Made by a program: the position numbers and the translations under genes. This document shows, piece by piece, positions 1-13,290 of a DNA stretch of 64,000 bases. Positions within the stretch are counted from its first letter, which is position 1. Each line of letters begins with the position of its first letter. Origin of the DNA: Chaunax sp. Z400 (Eukaryota > Chordata > Actinopteri > Lophiiformes > Chaunacidae); the NCBI GenBank assembly GCA_037577475.1, contig CM075183.1:14776971-14840970 (forward strand), in the 5' to 3' direction. The notes below the pieces were generated by a model, which did not search any database, had not been told where the DNA came from, and was given only the letters and a program-made list of their open reading frames with translations.

Positions 1-803
1 TATACATGAAGAAATACCTTGAGCACCTCTCACCCCAGATAATAGCAGATATATAGTGTCTCGCTCCCTAATATGTACCCTATAAACTTATTTCCTAGCG
101 TGACATGGACACATTTGCCACAACACGCCGGCGCCACCTCACCTGTCTACTATGGCTACGCCATGACTCATCCTACTCTGTTTCTGATTGGCTTGGCGTG
201 ACGATGACGTTTCTAAAGTAGTGGTAGTTATTGGCTGTTCACGGCAGTTATAGGCGCGAGCGACTTTTGTCGATGAGAGGAGCGTGAGGATAAAAAGCAA
301 AGAATGCTTGGGCATTATTTTAGGATTTAATTGCGGATTTCCTGTTTTGTGTTATGGTTCGTCAACGTCATACCAAGCCAATCAGAGGCAGAATAGGGCG
401 GGTCATGGCGTCGCTATACTAGGATCCGTAAATTCGCCACCTGTCTGGTGTCTGGTTTCAGAGGAAGCTCCATAGTGGGCGGGACTATAGATAGCACGTT
501 TTTGTGACGTTGTCTCGCGACTGGTCAGACGCTTGAATGGGAGGTCTGTTTGTATGACAGCGGCGCCGTGGATCCGCTGTGAAGTGTTTTTGGCTCAACA
601 CGCCTCATGCAGTCCACCGGTTCAATAAAGTTGCGAAGAGCACGCGCCTGCTGTAACTTTCGGCCTCTCATATAGCTCGTGCGCGTCTCCCCTGCAAATC
701 AGCTGGGATATTTCCAAACTCGCTCGCGGCTCTATAATTTGCTCCACTGCCTGTGCGCCAAATCAAACAGGGGGGGAAGCGTGTAATCTTCTGACAGCTC
801 ACT
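1..803 (+). promoter_or_regulatory. lurap1l: lurap1l upstream region and probable 5' UTR
   Basis: No open reading frame here resembles a known protein. Three CCAAT-type boxes are visible: ATTGG near 186, ATTGG near 230 and CCAAT near 377. There is also a CRE-like TGACGT near 204. The stretch is more CpG-rich than the rest of the window, as expected near a vertebrate promoter. The transcription start cannot be placed from sequence alone. In tetrapods the next gene upstream would be TYRP1, which is not in the window. Confidence 0.4.
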
Positions 804-1022
804 ATGGACGAGGATAACAGCGTCCTGCCTGATTTGAAGGATATAGAGACGAAGTTGGGTCGAAAAGTCCCGGAGAGCCTCATTCGTTCTCTCGTTGGAC
901 GAAAACATCAGGACGAGCACGAGACGGCGACAGCATCGCATGTCATGAACTGCAAATGCTGCAAAAATTCTGCGGACCTGAAAAGACTGGAGAGCAAAAT
1001 GCTCTTACTGAAACAAGAAATG
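804..1022 (+). CDS. lurap1l: lurap1l coding exon 1
   Basis: Encodes residues 1-73, ending in LLLKQEM. The donor is ATG|gtgagc at 1023, and the exon ends on a codon boundary. Confidence 0.88.
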
Positions 1023-3887
1023 GTGAGCGTCTTTGTTTGTTTTCTGGTTAGACAAAGAGTGTCGGTAAATAGAATATATAGAAAAACTGCGACGCAGCTT
1101 CAAGTGCTGTAGAAAGTTACCTACAGTGTGACATTACTAATACTTCAATCGTCTGTTAGCTAGTAAACAGAAACTGTCCGCTATTACCTATTTAGCATAG
1201 TTTCATGACAGGTGTGTTTTGATATGTCGCCTCTCCCAAATGTCTTAAATTCTTGGCAGCCATGCCTGAGCCAGTCATGCCGAGGCGATGTGCTACATCC
1301 ACGTGTGGCTGTTAAATGTTCCTGATGTTGTGCCTCATTGCCTTAAAAAGCAGAAGCCTTGATAAACCCGCCTCATCACTAGTACATTTGCACGAGCACA
1401 TAATTCAACAAGCATGCCGTTGAATTCTTTTCAAATGGCACGCTCCTTAGAATGGAGCTAGGCTAGATTCACAACAACCCCCACATTTCACATTTCTAGT
1501 AAGGTCAAGAAAGGTATTAGTGGCCCTGAGCAGATGGCTTGGTTGACCGGGTTTTTGCAGACAGTAGTAAGAGCTGCATCACGGCCAGAAGACTGACCAA
1601 TCACCCTGAGTCAGTGGTGATAAGCTTAGATCCTGTGTCACAAGGAAGGACCATAAATGGCGCATTCTGCAAATGAATCATGGCTTTAACTTGGCTTATT
1701 TTATTTATGTTTCAACCGGAATTGTCAGACTTGCTAACAGACATGCCTTCATTTAACTGTGCTGATATGAGGGAGAAAAACTAATTGCCTTTAATTGATT
1801 GACAGCTCATTCCACTTTGAGGCCACCATGGGCCTTCCTGTTGTTGTTTTTTTTTGGGCTCCCTTCACAGTTCACACACTAATCCAATCAGACTGTGATA
1901 CACATTATTTGGACACACTGTTGTGTTGAGCACGTTTTTAACATTATTTTTAGAGACTGAAATAACCTACATAATATCAAACTAGCAAATGAGCTTTGGA
2001 ATGTTCCAGGGACTCCCTCCCATTAGTTCCACACGACAAATTAAATATGCTGATCTTTGTTCAGACACAATTATGCCGCAGTAATTGCGTGTCCTGAACT
2101 CATTTTGAGACTTCGACCCACTTGGTGTCATCTTATTCATCCTATTTAACGTGAGATGGCTGCTTGAACTAAAACTCCCATATGACTCAATCTGCTCCGC
2201 TTCAGTGTGTGTGCAGCGGGTGGCTATGCTTACAAAACAAACACACCAGCAGCAATATGCGCTAAATGAAGGCGTGTTCTAAATCCATTCCAAAACAAGG
2301 CTTTTGTATCAAGCCAGCTGTCTGGAACTGCACCATCCCTGTCTGTCTTCATCTGCCTCAATGCATTTGAATGTAACGGGCTGCTACATCTGTCCATTTA
2401 ATTTTTTTTTAATTCTTACTGGGCACAGGGGTCCCCATTTGAATGACCCCTTAGGCCATTCTACTTCCATCCCCAGTCAATGACATGGTTTGTCATGGCA
2501 GGGAGTTAAATCAATGGCCATACTGTGTCAAGCAGGCATATCATTCATAATCCTGCAAGCTGTTTCCTGGCTGTCCTGTAACATGAGTAGTACAAGTTTC
2601 ATTTCTGGTGCCACATTGTTAAGTGTCTTTGTTTAAAAAATAAAAAAAAAGGCTGAAAGTCTCAACAATATAATATAATTCTGGGTATGAGAGGATGTAA
2701 GAATGCTAGCAATTGTGGGAAAACCACAAATCACCACAAGTTTCATTGAATAGCTGATCTGCTATTCTCTTAAGCAGATCTGGATTTTCTGTCGTTATAA
2801 AATTACAGATGTTCAAGTTTTCATTTTTTTTCCCGAGCACTCTGATCTAACATCTTTGGTGAGGTTCAATCTGCTTATGAAAACCATGTAACATTATTTA
2901 AAGCTCCAGCATGGCCACTAAATGGCCTGTGGTGAGACTGTTTTCTTAACTAGTCTCCAAGGAGTAGAAAGCACTTTGGACCTCAGTGCTAACAATAGCT
3001 AGCAATGATGATTGCAGTGGTTTTGTATTGCATTGATTTTGGTTGTACTTATGAGGTTATACTGTAGTATACAGTAGCTGTGTTAAATGAGTAGTTCTAT
3101 AATAAAAGTTCTCATATCTGTTTGTTGATATAGGCTACAGCCAGCATTATGGTAGCTTAGCTTAGCTCAGTTGAACAATTTCATGGACACATTAACAACA
3201 AAATTACTGGTCCTGATCAATAAATATTGTGGCCCCCATGAAACAACAACATTTTGCCTTTTAGTGTGTTGTCTGAATGACTTTTAGAGGTGCAGTTTGT
3301 TTATGTGTTTTTGCTAAGCTAGCTGGCTGTACCCTTGTATTTACTGGACAGATGTGAGAGTAGCATCAATTTCCTCATCTAGTTCTTGGCAAGAAGATGA
3401 AATGGTGCGTCTGTCAAATTCTCAAACTACTCGTTTTAAAGGATGAATCATCCATAAGTACAAGGACCCGACTGAGATGTTTTCTTCTTACTCATAGGCA
3501 CATCTGCGAGCCATTGATGTGAAGCTGATGCAGCAGCTTATGTCAATCAACGAGGGCATCGAGTCCATCCGTTGGTTGATAGAAGACAAAGGAGGCGTGG
3601 CCAGCCAAGAGGGCAGCCTGACGGGCAGCTTGTACAGCCTGTCAGACTCCCAGGACGGCACATCACTGCAAGGCAGCCTTAACAGCTTGAATGACGGTAA
3701 CAGTGATGGGCTAGACAGTCTGTCTGTAGGTAGTTACTTGGACACTCTAGCAGAGGACCTCTCGGACAACCCTTCACCTACGGATCTGGACTGTTTAGTG
3801 GATAAAACCGTTATTGATGGCGATGGTTTCAGCAAATCGCCACTGAAACTCAGGGTGGAATCTGATGAATACTACTGCTTTGGATAA
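804..3887 (+). CDS. lurap1l: lurap1l, leucine rich adaptor protein 1-like (join 804..1022, 3498..3887)
   Basis: Two exons joined in phase 0 encode 202 aa. The start ATG at 804 has A at -3 and G at +4, a strong Kozak context. Residues 7-32 (LPDLKDIETKLGRKVPESL and onward) are the conserved N-terminal block of LURAP1/LURAP1L. Residues 58-101 form a leucine-rich amphipathic helix running across the exon junction. Residues about 112-150 are a Ser/Leu/Gly-rich repeat (GSLTGSLYSL, LQGSLNSLND), followed by SVGSYLDTLAEDL. The protein ends with the family signature EYYCFG. The family member LURAP1 is known as an adaptor in NF-kappaB signalling and in MRCK/MYO18A-linked actin dynamics; the role of the L paralogue is less defined. 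The long Gly/Ser tract of the mammalian protein is missing, replaced by a short Cys-rich piece (NCKCCKNSADL). It is assigned to lurap1l rather than lurap1 because mpdz is its neighbour, as on human 9p23. Confidence 0.9.
1023..3497 (+). other. lurap1l: lurap1l intron 1
   Basis: A 2475-base AT-rich intron from gtgagc to cttactcatag. No coding or RNA gene is seen. A short stretch near 3130-3175 (gctacagccagca followed by gtagcttagcttagc) resembles a fragment of the dispersed repeat at 34.6 kb. Confidence 0.8.
3498..3887 (+). CDS. lurap1l: lurap1l coding exon 2 (terminal)
   Basis: Begins AHLRAIDVKLMQQL directly after the acceptor catag and runs to a tandem stop (TAA TGA) after EYYCFG. It holds the second half of the leucine-rich helix and the Ser-rich C-terminal part, 129 residues. 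Confidence 0.9.
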   Translation, partial: AHLRAIDVKLMQQLMSINEGIESIRWLIEDKGGVASQEGSLTGSLYSLSDSQDGTSLQGSLNSLNDGNSDGLDSLSVGSYLDTLAEDLSDNPSPTDLDCLVDKTVIDGDGFSKSPLKLRVESDEYYCFG

Positions 3888-5765
3888 TGAGGAAGTGAAA
3901 CTCTGTGGTTAAAGAGATTCAAACACTGACAAATTAACACAGCCGTCAGATTATTGTCCTCACATGCTTCACATTTTTTAACAACCAAGATGTTGGCAAG
4001 ACTGATCAAATGACTCATTTATTTTATTGCCTTGAAACCAGCTTCTTTATGTTTGGGATTTAAAAAAAACCTCATGAAACCATTGCAACATAATGTCACA
4101 CCAAATAAGTGAAAAGAGCTTCAAGATTCTGTGTCATAATATTTTATCCTGCAGGTCAAAGAAATTGAAAAGGTGTTCTTTTATTATTAAATACTGTATT
4201 TATTATAGATTATCCAATACCTGAACAGTTTTCACATTTTGAGGACTTCTTAACCTAAATGTACTTAAGAGGAGGTGAAATAAGGTTGCAAGATTAGACT
4301 GAACAGCAATGTTCTTTCTTTATCTGTCGACTTCAGTTCTATGTTAGGTCAACCACAATCAGCTGATCTAAGTAAAGGTAAAGATGAGGATGCAGTTATA
4401 TTGTTACAGCAAGTGCAATTTGTTTCTATGCCAAAATCTGAGCACCACCTACTGTAAATGTTAAGCTTTTAATTATTTTTACATACATGTTTCCACGGAT
4501 GGACATTGCTAAGCTCAACCCCAAACTGCAACAGTAGAACTTCCATGTACACACAAGAGATAAGTAGCACATTCGAATCACAGGCTTGACTGAAAACCAA
4601 AGCTATTTGATTGTCTTATAGATAATTTAGCCCTGAGGCAAAAGTCTGTGAACACAAGATGGGAGATTTGTTGATTATGGGCGTATGTGAAACACATGTC
4701 TGCTTTGAGGGCATACTTTAATTATCTGATGCCAAAAAAAGGTATAAGAAAAGATATAACATTAATTTGTTGTTTTAGCTTTAAACTCCTTATTTTGATT
4801 TGTTTGACGTTTGTATTTTATACTGCCTGCTTTTTGAAAAAATGTTTTTGTTTATTTTGTTGTGGAAATGAAATAATATATTCTGATTTTTTTTTCCTTC
4901 CCTTGCTTAGATTGTGTAACTTTTTTTAATGCAACTGAATTTTCCGAAAACCAAAAAAACGGTCCACTGCGCCCGCTATGGAATCTTAATGAGATGGAAA
5001 GTGAACATTATGGTGATTTCCTTTTTTGGAAAATGTAATTATAATCTCTTAATAATGAAGCCTGGCTTTGTGGTCTCCTGTGTAATGTTGCATGGAAAAT
5101 TACCCTTGTTTATTCACTTTGTCACTCCGTGTCACTTCCCTCGATAAAACACAAAAACAGGAGGATGATTCTAATATTTTTCAAATTCCTGCAGAGGAAT
5201 GCAATTTTGGATATTATTTAGGCTGAGATATCAAGTGTTATAAATGAGGAATCGTGTTACCAAAAGTGCATGATTTTCTTTCATGAGTGCAATACTTCGA
5301 CTAAAAATAACACCAGTCAAAAACGAGACAGAACTGGAATAGAAATTCCAGCCATGCTGAATATTTGACGGTCTGCTATGTTGTTTTCATTTCTAAGCAA
5401 CTTGCTAGCTTCTTATCTTTCATGTGATAATTGAAGTTCCAGACACAGTATGCGGGGAAAGTCATTATGGGAAAGATGAGAACCTTGGTCTCTTTGGCTT
5501 GCAAATGAAGGAGTGGCCGTGGGGCCCAGTACTTCAGTAGCTCTCAGGCTGGGATCCGACCTCAGGATTTCGGTTTGGAAATGCTGCCTTGTTGGATTAT
5601 TCTTTAATTATTCATTTTGTCCGTAGAGCTGGCGCATGTTGGGATCGCAACATATTTACATTCATGAAATCAGGGATGAAGGATTTGGTGGATGTTTTCT
5701 GAATACATGACAGTCTCCTTGCATGATATGAAATGCACAAAAAATAAAGGACACATTTAGTGTCA
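3888..5765 (+). other. lurap1l: Probable lurap1l 3' UTR with poly(A) signal
   Basis: AT-rich sequence with many T runs and ATTTA-like elements. The first clear AATAAA downstream of the stop is at 5743-5748, so cleavage would fall near 5765. The end is inferred from this hexamer only. Confidence 0.45.
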
Positions 5766-8700
5766 CATCAGTTCCAGACAGATATAATGACTTTATACCG
5801 ACACATTAAGCGGGCTTGTAACGTTGTCTCACCCCAAGTGCTAAGCAGCTTTATTTGGTTTCATGCTGCCTTTACTTATCCCTATCTCCCAGAGGCTCGG
5901 CCAAGTTTAAGCTCCCTGTCAAGCTGAACCACGCCGAGGCCACTAAACCAAAGAGCCTTGCGAATGGCAGGATGACCTCCTTGTCAGTAATTCAATTAAA
6001 ATCACAGAAGTTCTCTCAGCTTCCTCAAAATTAATGTCTTGACAACTGCAACCAAGCCATGTCGCTCAGGGCGAGATGTTGAGACTGGAGCCTCTGGCCT
6101 CGAAGTAATCAGACATCCAGGACAGGTTCTTCAAGTTTATGTTGGAATACGTATGAGTCAAAAAATTCCTCCCAGCTACACGGTACACTACACATAAACA
6201 CAAGGTGCCTTTCCCTGGCCTTATAAGTGATCATTTGCGACATGAAAGGGAGAGTGACATCCTTTGTGGTGAAGAAGACGAAGGCAGTCTTCCACAAAAT
6301 CATCCTCTTACATTTGAGAAAGTGGACCCACTTTTTTTTTCTCGCTACGGCTGCAGATTTAAATGTACTTTTTCTCCCCGGAGTCCGAGGAAAACAAATA
6401 TTACCATAGAATTGTTCTCCTGAGAACGTGTGGGAGAAAATCCCCTGTGAGTTTCAAGGGAAGCAAAGTTCTTCAAATTCTTCTGTCGGCAATTACAGTC
6501 GACCTGTTTCCTGGGTGAATTGCATGCAGGCTTTGCAGAATGCAAACAAAAGATAAATCATGAAGGCATCTGATCAGAGGGCAGTACAATGATTTATTCA
6601 TTTTCTTAGGTAGTCCTCAGTTACTTGCACTTGAGCAAATAATCATACTGGCATACCGTCGAGACAGTGGCTTCCAGTAGGGATCCATTAGCAAATTAGA
6701 CACTGGGGTCTGGCCTGTGCCACAGGATGAAGGGAAACCAATACCTTCTTGTATCTGGAAAGCTGTCACCACACTACTAAATGAGGATACAGGATATAGG
6801 TTACCGGAGAAGGTTTTAGGAGGGATCAAAAGAGCCAGAGACACAGTGGACCCCTCAGACAGGAAGCCAAGTAAAAAATACACACAACTGTCCAGTAACT
6901 CTGTCCTGGTTTAATTAGGTTTTCTCTCGTCTGGCTTCTGGTTTGTTTCAAACTTTTAATACGTCTTAAAATAGACTGACAGTAATGTTTGTTCTTATTA
7001 TGCATAGCTCTCCAAAGTCTTTAGCATGACTTCAGAGTGAATGTTTGTGAAGGCTCGGTGTAGCATCTACTCATGCTAATACAGTACTTGTGATGGATGC
7101 AAGCACATTAGATCAAGTATGTCAGCATTATTAGATTTCCAGAGATGAGGCGCTCCATGGTGGGAGATTTATGAAGATGTGGAAAACTTAATACGGTCTT
7201 TCCCAAAGAATGAATATCTTGTTTCGTCTGGGAAACGTACTCGAAAGTCGAGATTAACCACAAACCAAATGCTTTGCACTGCTGATGTGACAATAATCTT
7301 CAATTTAAGACTAAATTAATGCTTATTAGTAGTAGCAGTATTGCATAAGTGGACATATAAATCATATACGTCCACTCTATAGGACAGGGAAACATCCTTT
7401 TCTGGGAGATTAAGTCTTAGGAGCTCAAATGGCCTTCTGCCAAGTCGTGGATCTGTGAGTCACGTCTCAAGGGCCTTGAGAAACTTTTCCGCTCCTGGGA
7501 ACCACTGTGACCGAAAGCAGCAGCACTGTTTCTTGTCAGTGCAAATATTAAACATTAACAGTGACTGCCTCTGCTCTCATAAATTATGTCAGCTGAGATT
7601 TATAAAAAGCACCCTCTGGAAGCATTTGTAAACATCACACAGAAAAGATCTGAGAAACCCAAATACAGAAATTGTCCAGATTGAGAACACATGACTCTCC
7701 AAGCTGGTCAGGCTACATTCCATTCATAGCTCATGAGGCTATTTAAGATCACTATTAACAAAGAATCCATGACTGTTTATCAGATGTACTCACAGTTGTA
7801 AAGAGCTCCAATCACCACATCAGACCTATTCTGGGTCTTTTTGGCTCTAAATAGCCTAATTGCACTGGCTATGTTAGCATAGTCATATTTCCCACTCATT
7901 CTAAACTGACTTAACATTGCTATATACATATTATCCAATGAGATACCAAAAGGGATATTGATTTACATATCGCTGCAGCAACCCAATCCCGGTGTAAAAA
8001 AAGAAAAGAAAAGAAGAACAAAACAGGGAAACTCTCTTGGCCTTATGAAACGCCGACACAATCGATGGCTGGTTGTCAAAGCACATTGACAAACTGTCAA
8101 ACAAGCTACTGTTTGTGACAACTAATAAAGTTAACATAGCTAATTTCCCATCTATTGCTAAGAGCTAAGGATTGGCTACTAAGTCATAATTAGTCACTAA
8201 AGGAGTGCAGCCTTCACTATGAAGATCAGCTCACTCTACTTATGACTAGAGTTTAAGACATCACATTTTTGTTAAACAGTGTACAGTCACAATGATTAAT
8301 GCACAGTTGTTTATTAAGTTCAATCATAAAAGTAGGTGCCGTTTCCTGACCGCACCATTAAACCCATTGAGATTAAACAGCCAGGAGCCTTCAACAGATA
8401 GTGAGAACAAAACAAACCTCTATCCCATCCGATCCCCTCTTCGTATCCTTTGTATCCAGGCCAAGCTGGAAAGCTTCTCCGTAACTATATTAGGAATCAA
8501 AGGGACTTCTACAGAAGGCACCGACCCTGCCAAAGCTTTTGAACTCATGCTTTACTCTTTGACAGCAAAGTTGTGTCATGAAAGAGATGGGAGTTTACGG
8601 ACGGTAAGGCATCTCGGCTCTGCCGCAGATTCGTCTTTAGGATGTCGGCGCATTCAGTTTGTTATGTAAAAGGAATCAAATAAATCAAACTCGGACACAA

Positions 8701-10094
8701 TCAGCCTATTAAGATATTCTCACACGATGAGATGAGAGACCCTCCCAAGCAACGGGCAGCGTGGAGCCAAAAGGTCAAAAGTCTTTTCAAGTGTTTCCAG
8801 GCAACATGAGGAGCCTGTGCCATTAAAGAAGAGCGCTGGGGCCCTCGGTTGGCAAATATGGTTGGCCAAAATGTTTCCCTGTGGATGTCTGCTTTGTAAC
8901 TCCCTGGATACTCATTCAGGTCAAATGAGGACAGTTTGGGGTCAACAGGAAGGAATTACAATTGCCAAAGTCAGAAGGGTCAAGAAATGTCCATCTAATG
9001 ACTGATAGATATTAACTCCAAAAGATCCAATTTTAAGTTCTCTACTTTTGTTGTTTTTATTGTAGTATTTTTCCTCCTTTTTGTTCAAGCCTCTGAAACA
9101 ATTCCACAGCGGAATGTCATAACTCATTTACTGTCGAAAGCTCTTGCATTAGAAAGAAAACAGCGTAGTCCTTCCTTATTGGCTGCCCGTATGACTCCTG
9201 GGCCTTTCTTTGAATTTGCTCTCCGGTCTTCGCTACCGTCCAACAGAAGATTGCAGATTTCTTGACCAAATCATTTTGTCTGCACTCTCATAAACTGCCA
9301 TCCCTCCAGGGAAAGAGATGGGATCCTCTTGGGAAAGGACAAAACAGCAAGGCAAGGCTAGAGCCTCCCATGGTCCCCTCATGTCACTCATAGTCAGAGC
9401 TGTTGTCTCATGTCCCGTTGGGAAATTAGTCTTGTAATCTAAAACTTACAGCTTGATTATGATCTTATATTATTATGTTTAAATCCATATTTAGAATCAG
9501 TCGTTTTATAATCCTTTCTGTCTTCGCAGTCATGCGTCTCATATAGTAATTGCACCAATGCTCATGTCGTGTTGTTGCTCATTAATTATATGTTTCAGCA
9601 ACCTGTCAGTAGACAAAGCTATTCTTGTACAGTAAGTCCATTCAGCCCTGATGTGCTAATGATATGTGACACGTATTGGAATTCATTGTTCAGTTTCCTG
9701 CCTGGAAGGTGAGAAAAAAATAGAAGATAGAAGATTTTACTCAAGTGCTTTGGTTCAAGAGGTAATGGACCTCTAATATCTGGGGGATTAGGGTGCAAAC
9801 CTGGCAATGTTTGCTTTGAACCCTCTCAAAGCCCCTCATTCAAATGGAGAGCTTCCTTGAAAACAAGATCATTACCATAGCAATGGTATTCTGGAGGGTT
9901 TTATTCCCATCAGGCCTCATCTAACTGAAGGTTAGTGTGGAATAGGTAGATTTAGTGTCGGGGTGTTAATTACAGGATTAATATTTAAGTTTTAATTCCA
10001 GTCTCTTTACATTTGTCATCGCCTTTAATTGTGTTCATAAAAATATCTATTTATGTAAGGCACTGTATGAAAATTATTGGAATGGGGAAGGGTC

Positions 10095-10560
10095 TGAATA
10101 TAATCTTTATTTATATAGCACCTTTAAAACATAATGACTGTAAGCGCAAAACTGCATGAGTTAAAAGAATTAAAATTGATGATAAAAATACACAATGGCT
10201 GATATAAAACCGAGAAATGGGGCAAAATCAAGGGAATGGTCAATAAATACAAGAGAGAATGAATATGATGACAAAATAAAAGTAGATCGGTGTAACAAAG
10301 TAATAAATAATAGATAAATGGAAGATAGTAAAAGGTATTAAAAAGATAACGAGCAGACGTCACATCCCAAGGGTAAAATCACAAAATAGGACTAAAACAA
10401 AGGGGTAAAAATGATGAAAGAAGGTAGAAGAGAGTCAAGAAAGATAAAGGACAATTAAAAGAATAAAAACACAATTGAAAATAAAAGATGAGATCTAAGA
10501 CCCAGAATAAGACCAATAAAACAAAAAATAAAAGTAAAAATATACATGACACAGGACACT
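10095..10560. repeat. A-rich teleost dispersed repeat (ttatatagcacctttaaaa type)
   Basis: It opens with tttatttatatagcacctt, a start seen in a very common fish interspersed repeat whose body is A-rich with many short aataaa and taaaa runs. The body here (10140-10550) has that composition. No terminal repeats or coding remnant are visible, so the class is not assigned. Confidence 0.5.
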
Positions 10561-11860
10561 TTTTCCCCCCTCATTTGTGGATTCTCATTCTTGCATTAAA
10601 TCTTGTAAAGGTATATAAATATAAAAAAGGGCATAACATTTTTATTTATTTTTTTTAATTCCCAACTACACCCCACAAATAATTTTTGTACACTCCCTAA
10701 TGAAAAAGCACTAAGAGATAATAAATGCTTTAAAATGACTTTCTTGTGTCCAGGCTGCCAGAGCGGACATTGTTCCTCTTCCTTTGCTGCGTTGTTCCTC
10801 TCCACCAAACATTTAACCCAGACATTCAACAGTTGGAAACCCACACGGCTGAAATAACGCCACCCTTTTGTCTTGACTTGTCTCTGATTACTCCAGCGTT
10901 CAGCCTCCCAGCCTCCCAGCCCCCACATACATACCCTGTGGGGATAGCCACCTGTCTTCTGACTCCTGAGATGCCTCTGTGGCCTAACAGACAGCTCTTT
11001 GTGTTGGGGGGGGAGTAAAGCCTCTTAGCAGGCTGTTACTGAGAGGACTCAGGAGATTGCTGCTGTCAGCGAGGGAGTTACAGCAGTGTATTACAGTGAT
11101 GTGGTTCACCTGCACTGTCTTTTTTTAATCATATGTTTTATGAAGTTCTTACATGCAGGGTTGGTGTTACACTGTAGAATCAGTGGTATAGTAAAGGCCT
11201 GCTGCAGAGATGGATTACTGGCCTAACAGCGTTCATGCTGCTGGCTGTTTGCGTTAATGATTGCCTGTGCACGGATCATCATTTGAATCAATGGTGCACG
11301 ACTTCACTGACAGCTCGTCTGCTTATGTAGTCAAATGGCTGGATGTTCTGCACCCCACCTTCTCTGCAGAGCGCTGCAGCCACACACAGGTGATGATGTC
11401 GTACTCGGCGGAGAGACTAATGAAGACAAACGATTGAGCAGATTGCTGATAGGGTAAAAGTGCTGGAGGAGCAAGATAAATTTTCCCGGCCTGTAAAACT
11501 GTGAATCCATTCAGTTGTGAATTGCTCTGCTAATGGCTTTCGGGAACACTTCCTCATCCATTTACACCTGTGGTGAAAAAGTTTAAACCTTTTACATGAT
11601 TATGAGCCTGCAGAAATTCAGCAAATATTTCCTGATCATCTTGTTTAAAACTGCTTCAGTTTTATATGATAACATATTCTACGTTTGAGGCTGCTCCTTT
11701 TTCTCAGATGATTGAACCTTGCTCTGATGTCAACTGTACAGTATACATATTTTTTTTAGATGCCATATTTTAGAGAAAGCCTCAATTTTGCACTCCATCA
11801 CATCTAAATTGAAGTTTTATTCTTGAATAGTTCAAGCTTAGATGAACAAAGCACACATCA

Positions 11861-11998
11861 TTGTACAAACCTGTTTCCAAAAAAGTTGTGGAAAATGTAA
11901 ATTAAAATAGTACACAATGATTTGCAAATCATCCCATTCTATTTCTAGTTACATTTTACACAGCGTCCCAACTTTTTTGGAAAGGGGGTTGTGCAAAT
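11861..11998. mobile_element. Palindromic MITE-like DNA transposon remnant
   Basis: The two ends are inverted copies. The left end reads ccaaaaaagttg (from about 11877), then gtaaa, then atgatttgcaaatcatccca. The right end, read on the minus strand, gives ccaaaaaagttggga, then tgtaaaatgtaa, then atgatttgcaaatca. The centre shares the palindrome atttgcaaat. This matches a short non-autonomous DNA transposon type abundant in teleosts. No transposase is present. Confidence 0.7.
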
Positions 11999-12702
11999 AC
12001 ATACAATACAATCTTTTTCATTATTTATTAAGCATCTGTGTCCCGCTTATTTGGATTTTCTTGTTGCTTATAAGCATTTCTGAATTTATTCCTGTGCTAA
12101 ATTTACTCCAGAAAATCAACATATAACATCAAAATGAAGGAATTGCATCTAAAAGCTCTTCCTTCCGGAATAGGGAACCTCTAGTTTTTGGAAAGCGATG
12201 CAGCATCATCAGCACACTTCTGAAAACTGTGAGAGAACAGATGCACGGCTGCAAGGCTTTGCAAAAGTCTCTCTCTGTTGCAGGGATGCTGACATTCCAT
12301 CTGGAGATGATAATATTATACACTGCTGTAAATGTTTGCTGAGGGCAATTTGCATATATATGGAGGTTGCCTCTACATGTATACAATGCAATTCTGTCAA
12401 TGTGTTGCAGCTTGATGCAATTATGCATTTGCAAAACTCCTGTTCAAAGATTACTGTCAAACAAACTGAATAAAGATTAAATTGGAGCTAAATGGACCCA
12501 TGGGTTTGCATTTACATGAAAAAAGATTAGCTTTACTTATTCCGTCCACACAACGCTAAAGACAAACCATTATGTAAATCCCAGCCCATCTTCTGAAGTG
12601 ATCTGATTCATCTTGTTCATTTCTCTTTGCAGCCTAGCCGAAAGTCAGATATGACTAGAAACCAATGGTAAAACTCTCTGTGGCATTTTTGAAAGTTGTG
12701 GT

Positions 12703-13290
12703 CAGTGTTTTTCAAAGTAGGGGTCCCGAACCCCCGTGGGGTCGTGGAAACTTGGGGGCCAATCTTTCAATTAAAAAAACAACAACACACACACCACTCA
12801 AGCCAATCAGAATAGCACTTTCACAACATCATCATCCTGGAGGCGGTTAAATATATCATCCAAGCAAGGTGGCAATTTAACCAGAATCAATACAGTTTAA
12901 TCGTGTTCAAACGGCGATGAGTGGCAACACCGCTGTTGTTTCATTCGCCTGTCAGAAACTATCAACACAGCATCACATCGGGCGTGCATAAATCAGCTGA
13001 TAGCATGTTCTTGCAAGTCTGATGCAACGTTTTCACTTGAACACCCTACAGCCTCGGCGTGATGGGGTGCCTCGTAGGCTTTCTCAGGTATTTACAGTTT
13101 ATGCGAAGTGAATCTGCTCCCAATCAAACAACTCGGAGCGTTTCGTAAGTAGCTAAAGGGCATTTATCGTTCAGAAGAGGTGATCTTTAGAGTTACTGGT
13201 CACATTCAGGTATTTAGCATTTTATGGCATTGCAAAATAGCTGCATGTGAATGGAATTCCTATGAGATATGGCCCTTTTTAACATTGCAG
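12703..13290 (+). mobile_element. hAT-like element, one end recognisable
   Basis: At 12703, cagtgtttttcaaagtaggg followed by gtcccgaacccccgtggggt resembles the terminal inverted repeat and GC-rich subterminal palindrome of Charlie-like hAT elements in vertebrates. No matching opposite terminus was found, and no transposase frame. The right limit is a guess from the change back to ordinary sequence. Confidence 0.4.

Noticed and set aside
6205..6423. Overlapping short + strand open frames
   Set aside because: No conserved motif, and they overlap equal-sized frames on the other strand. Chance frames.
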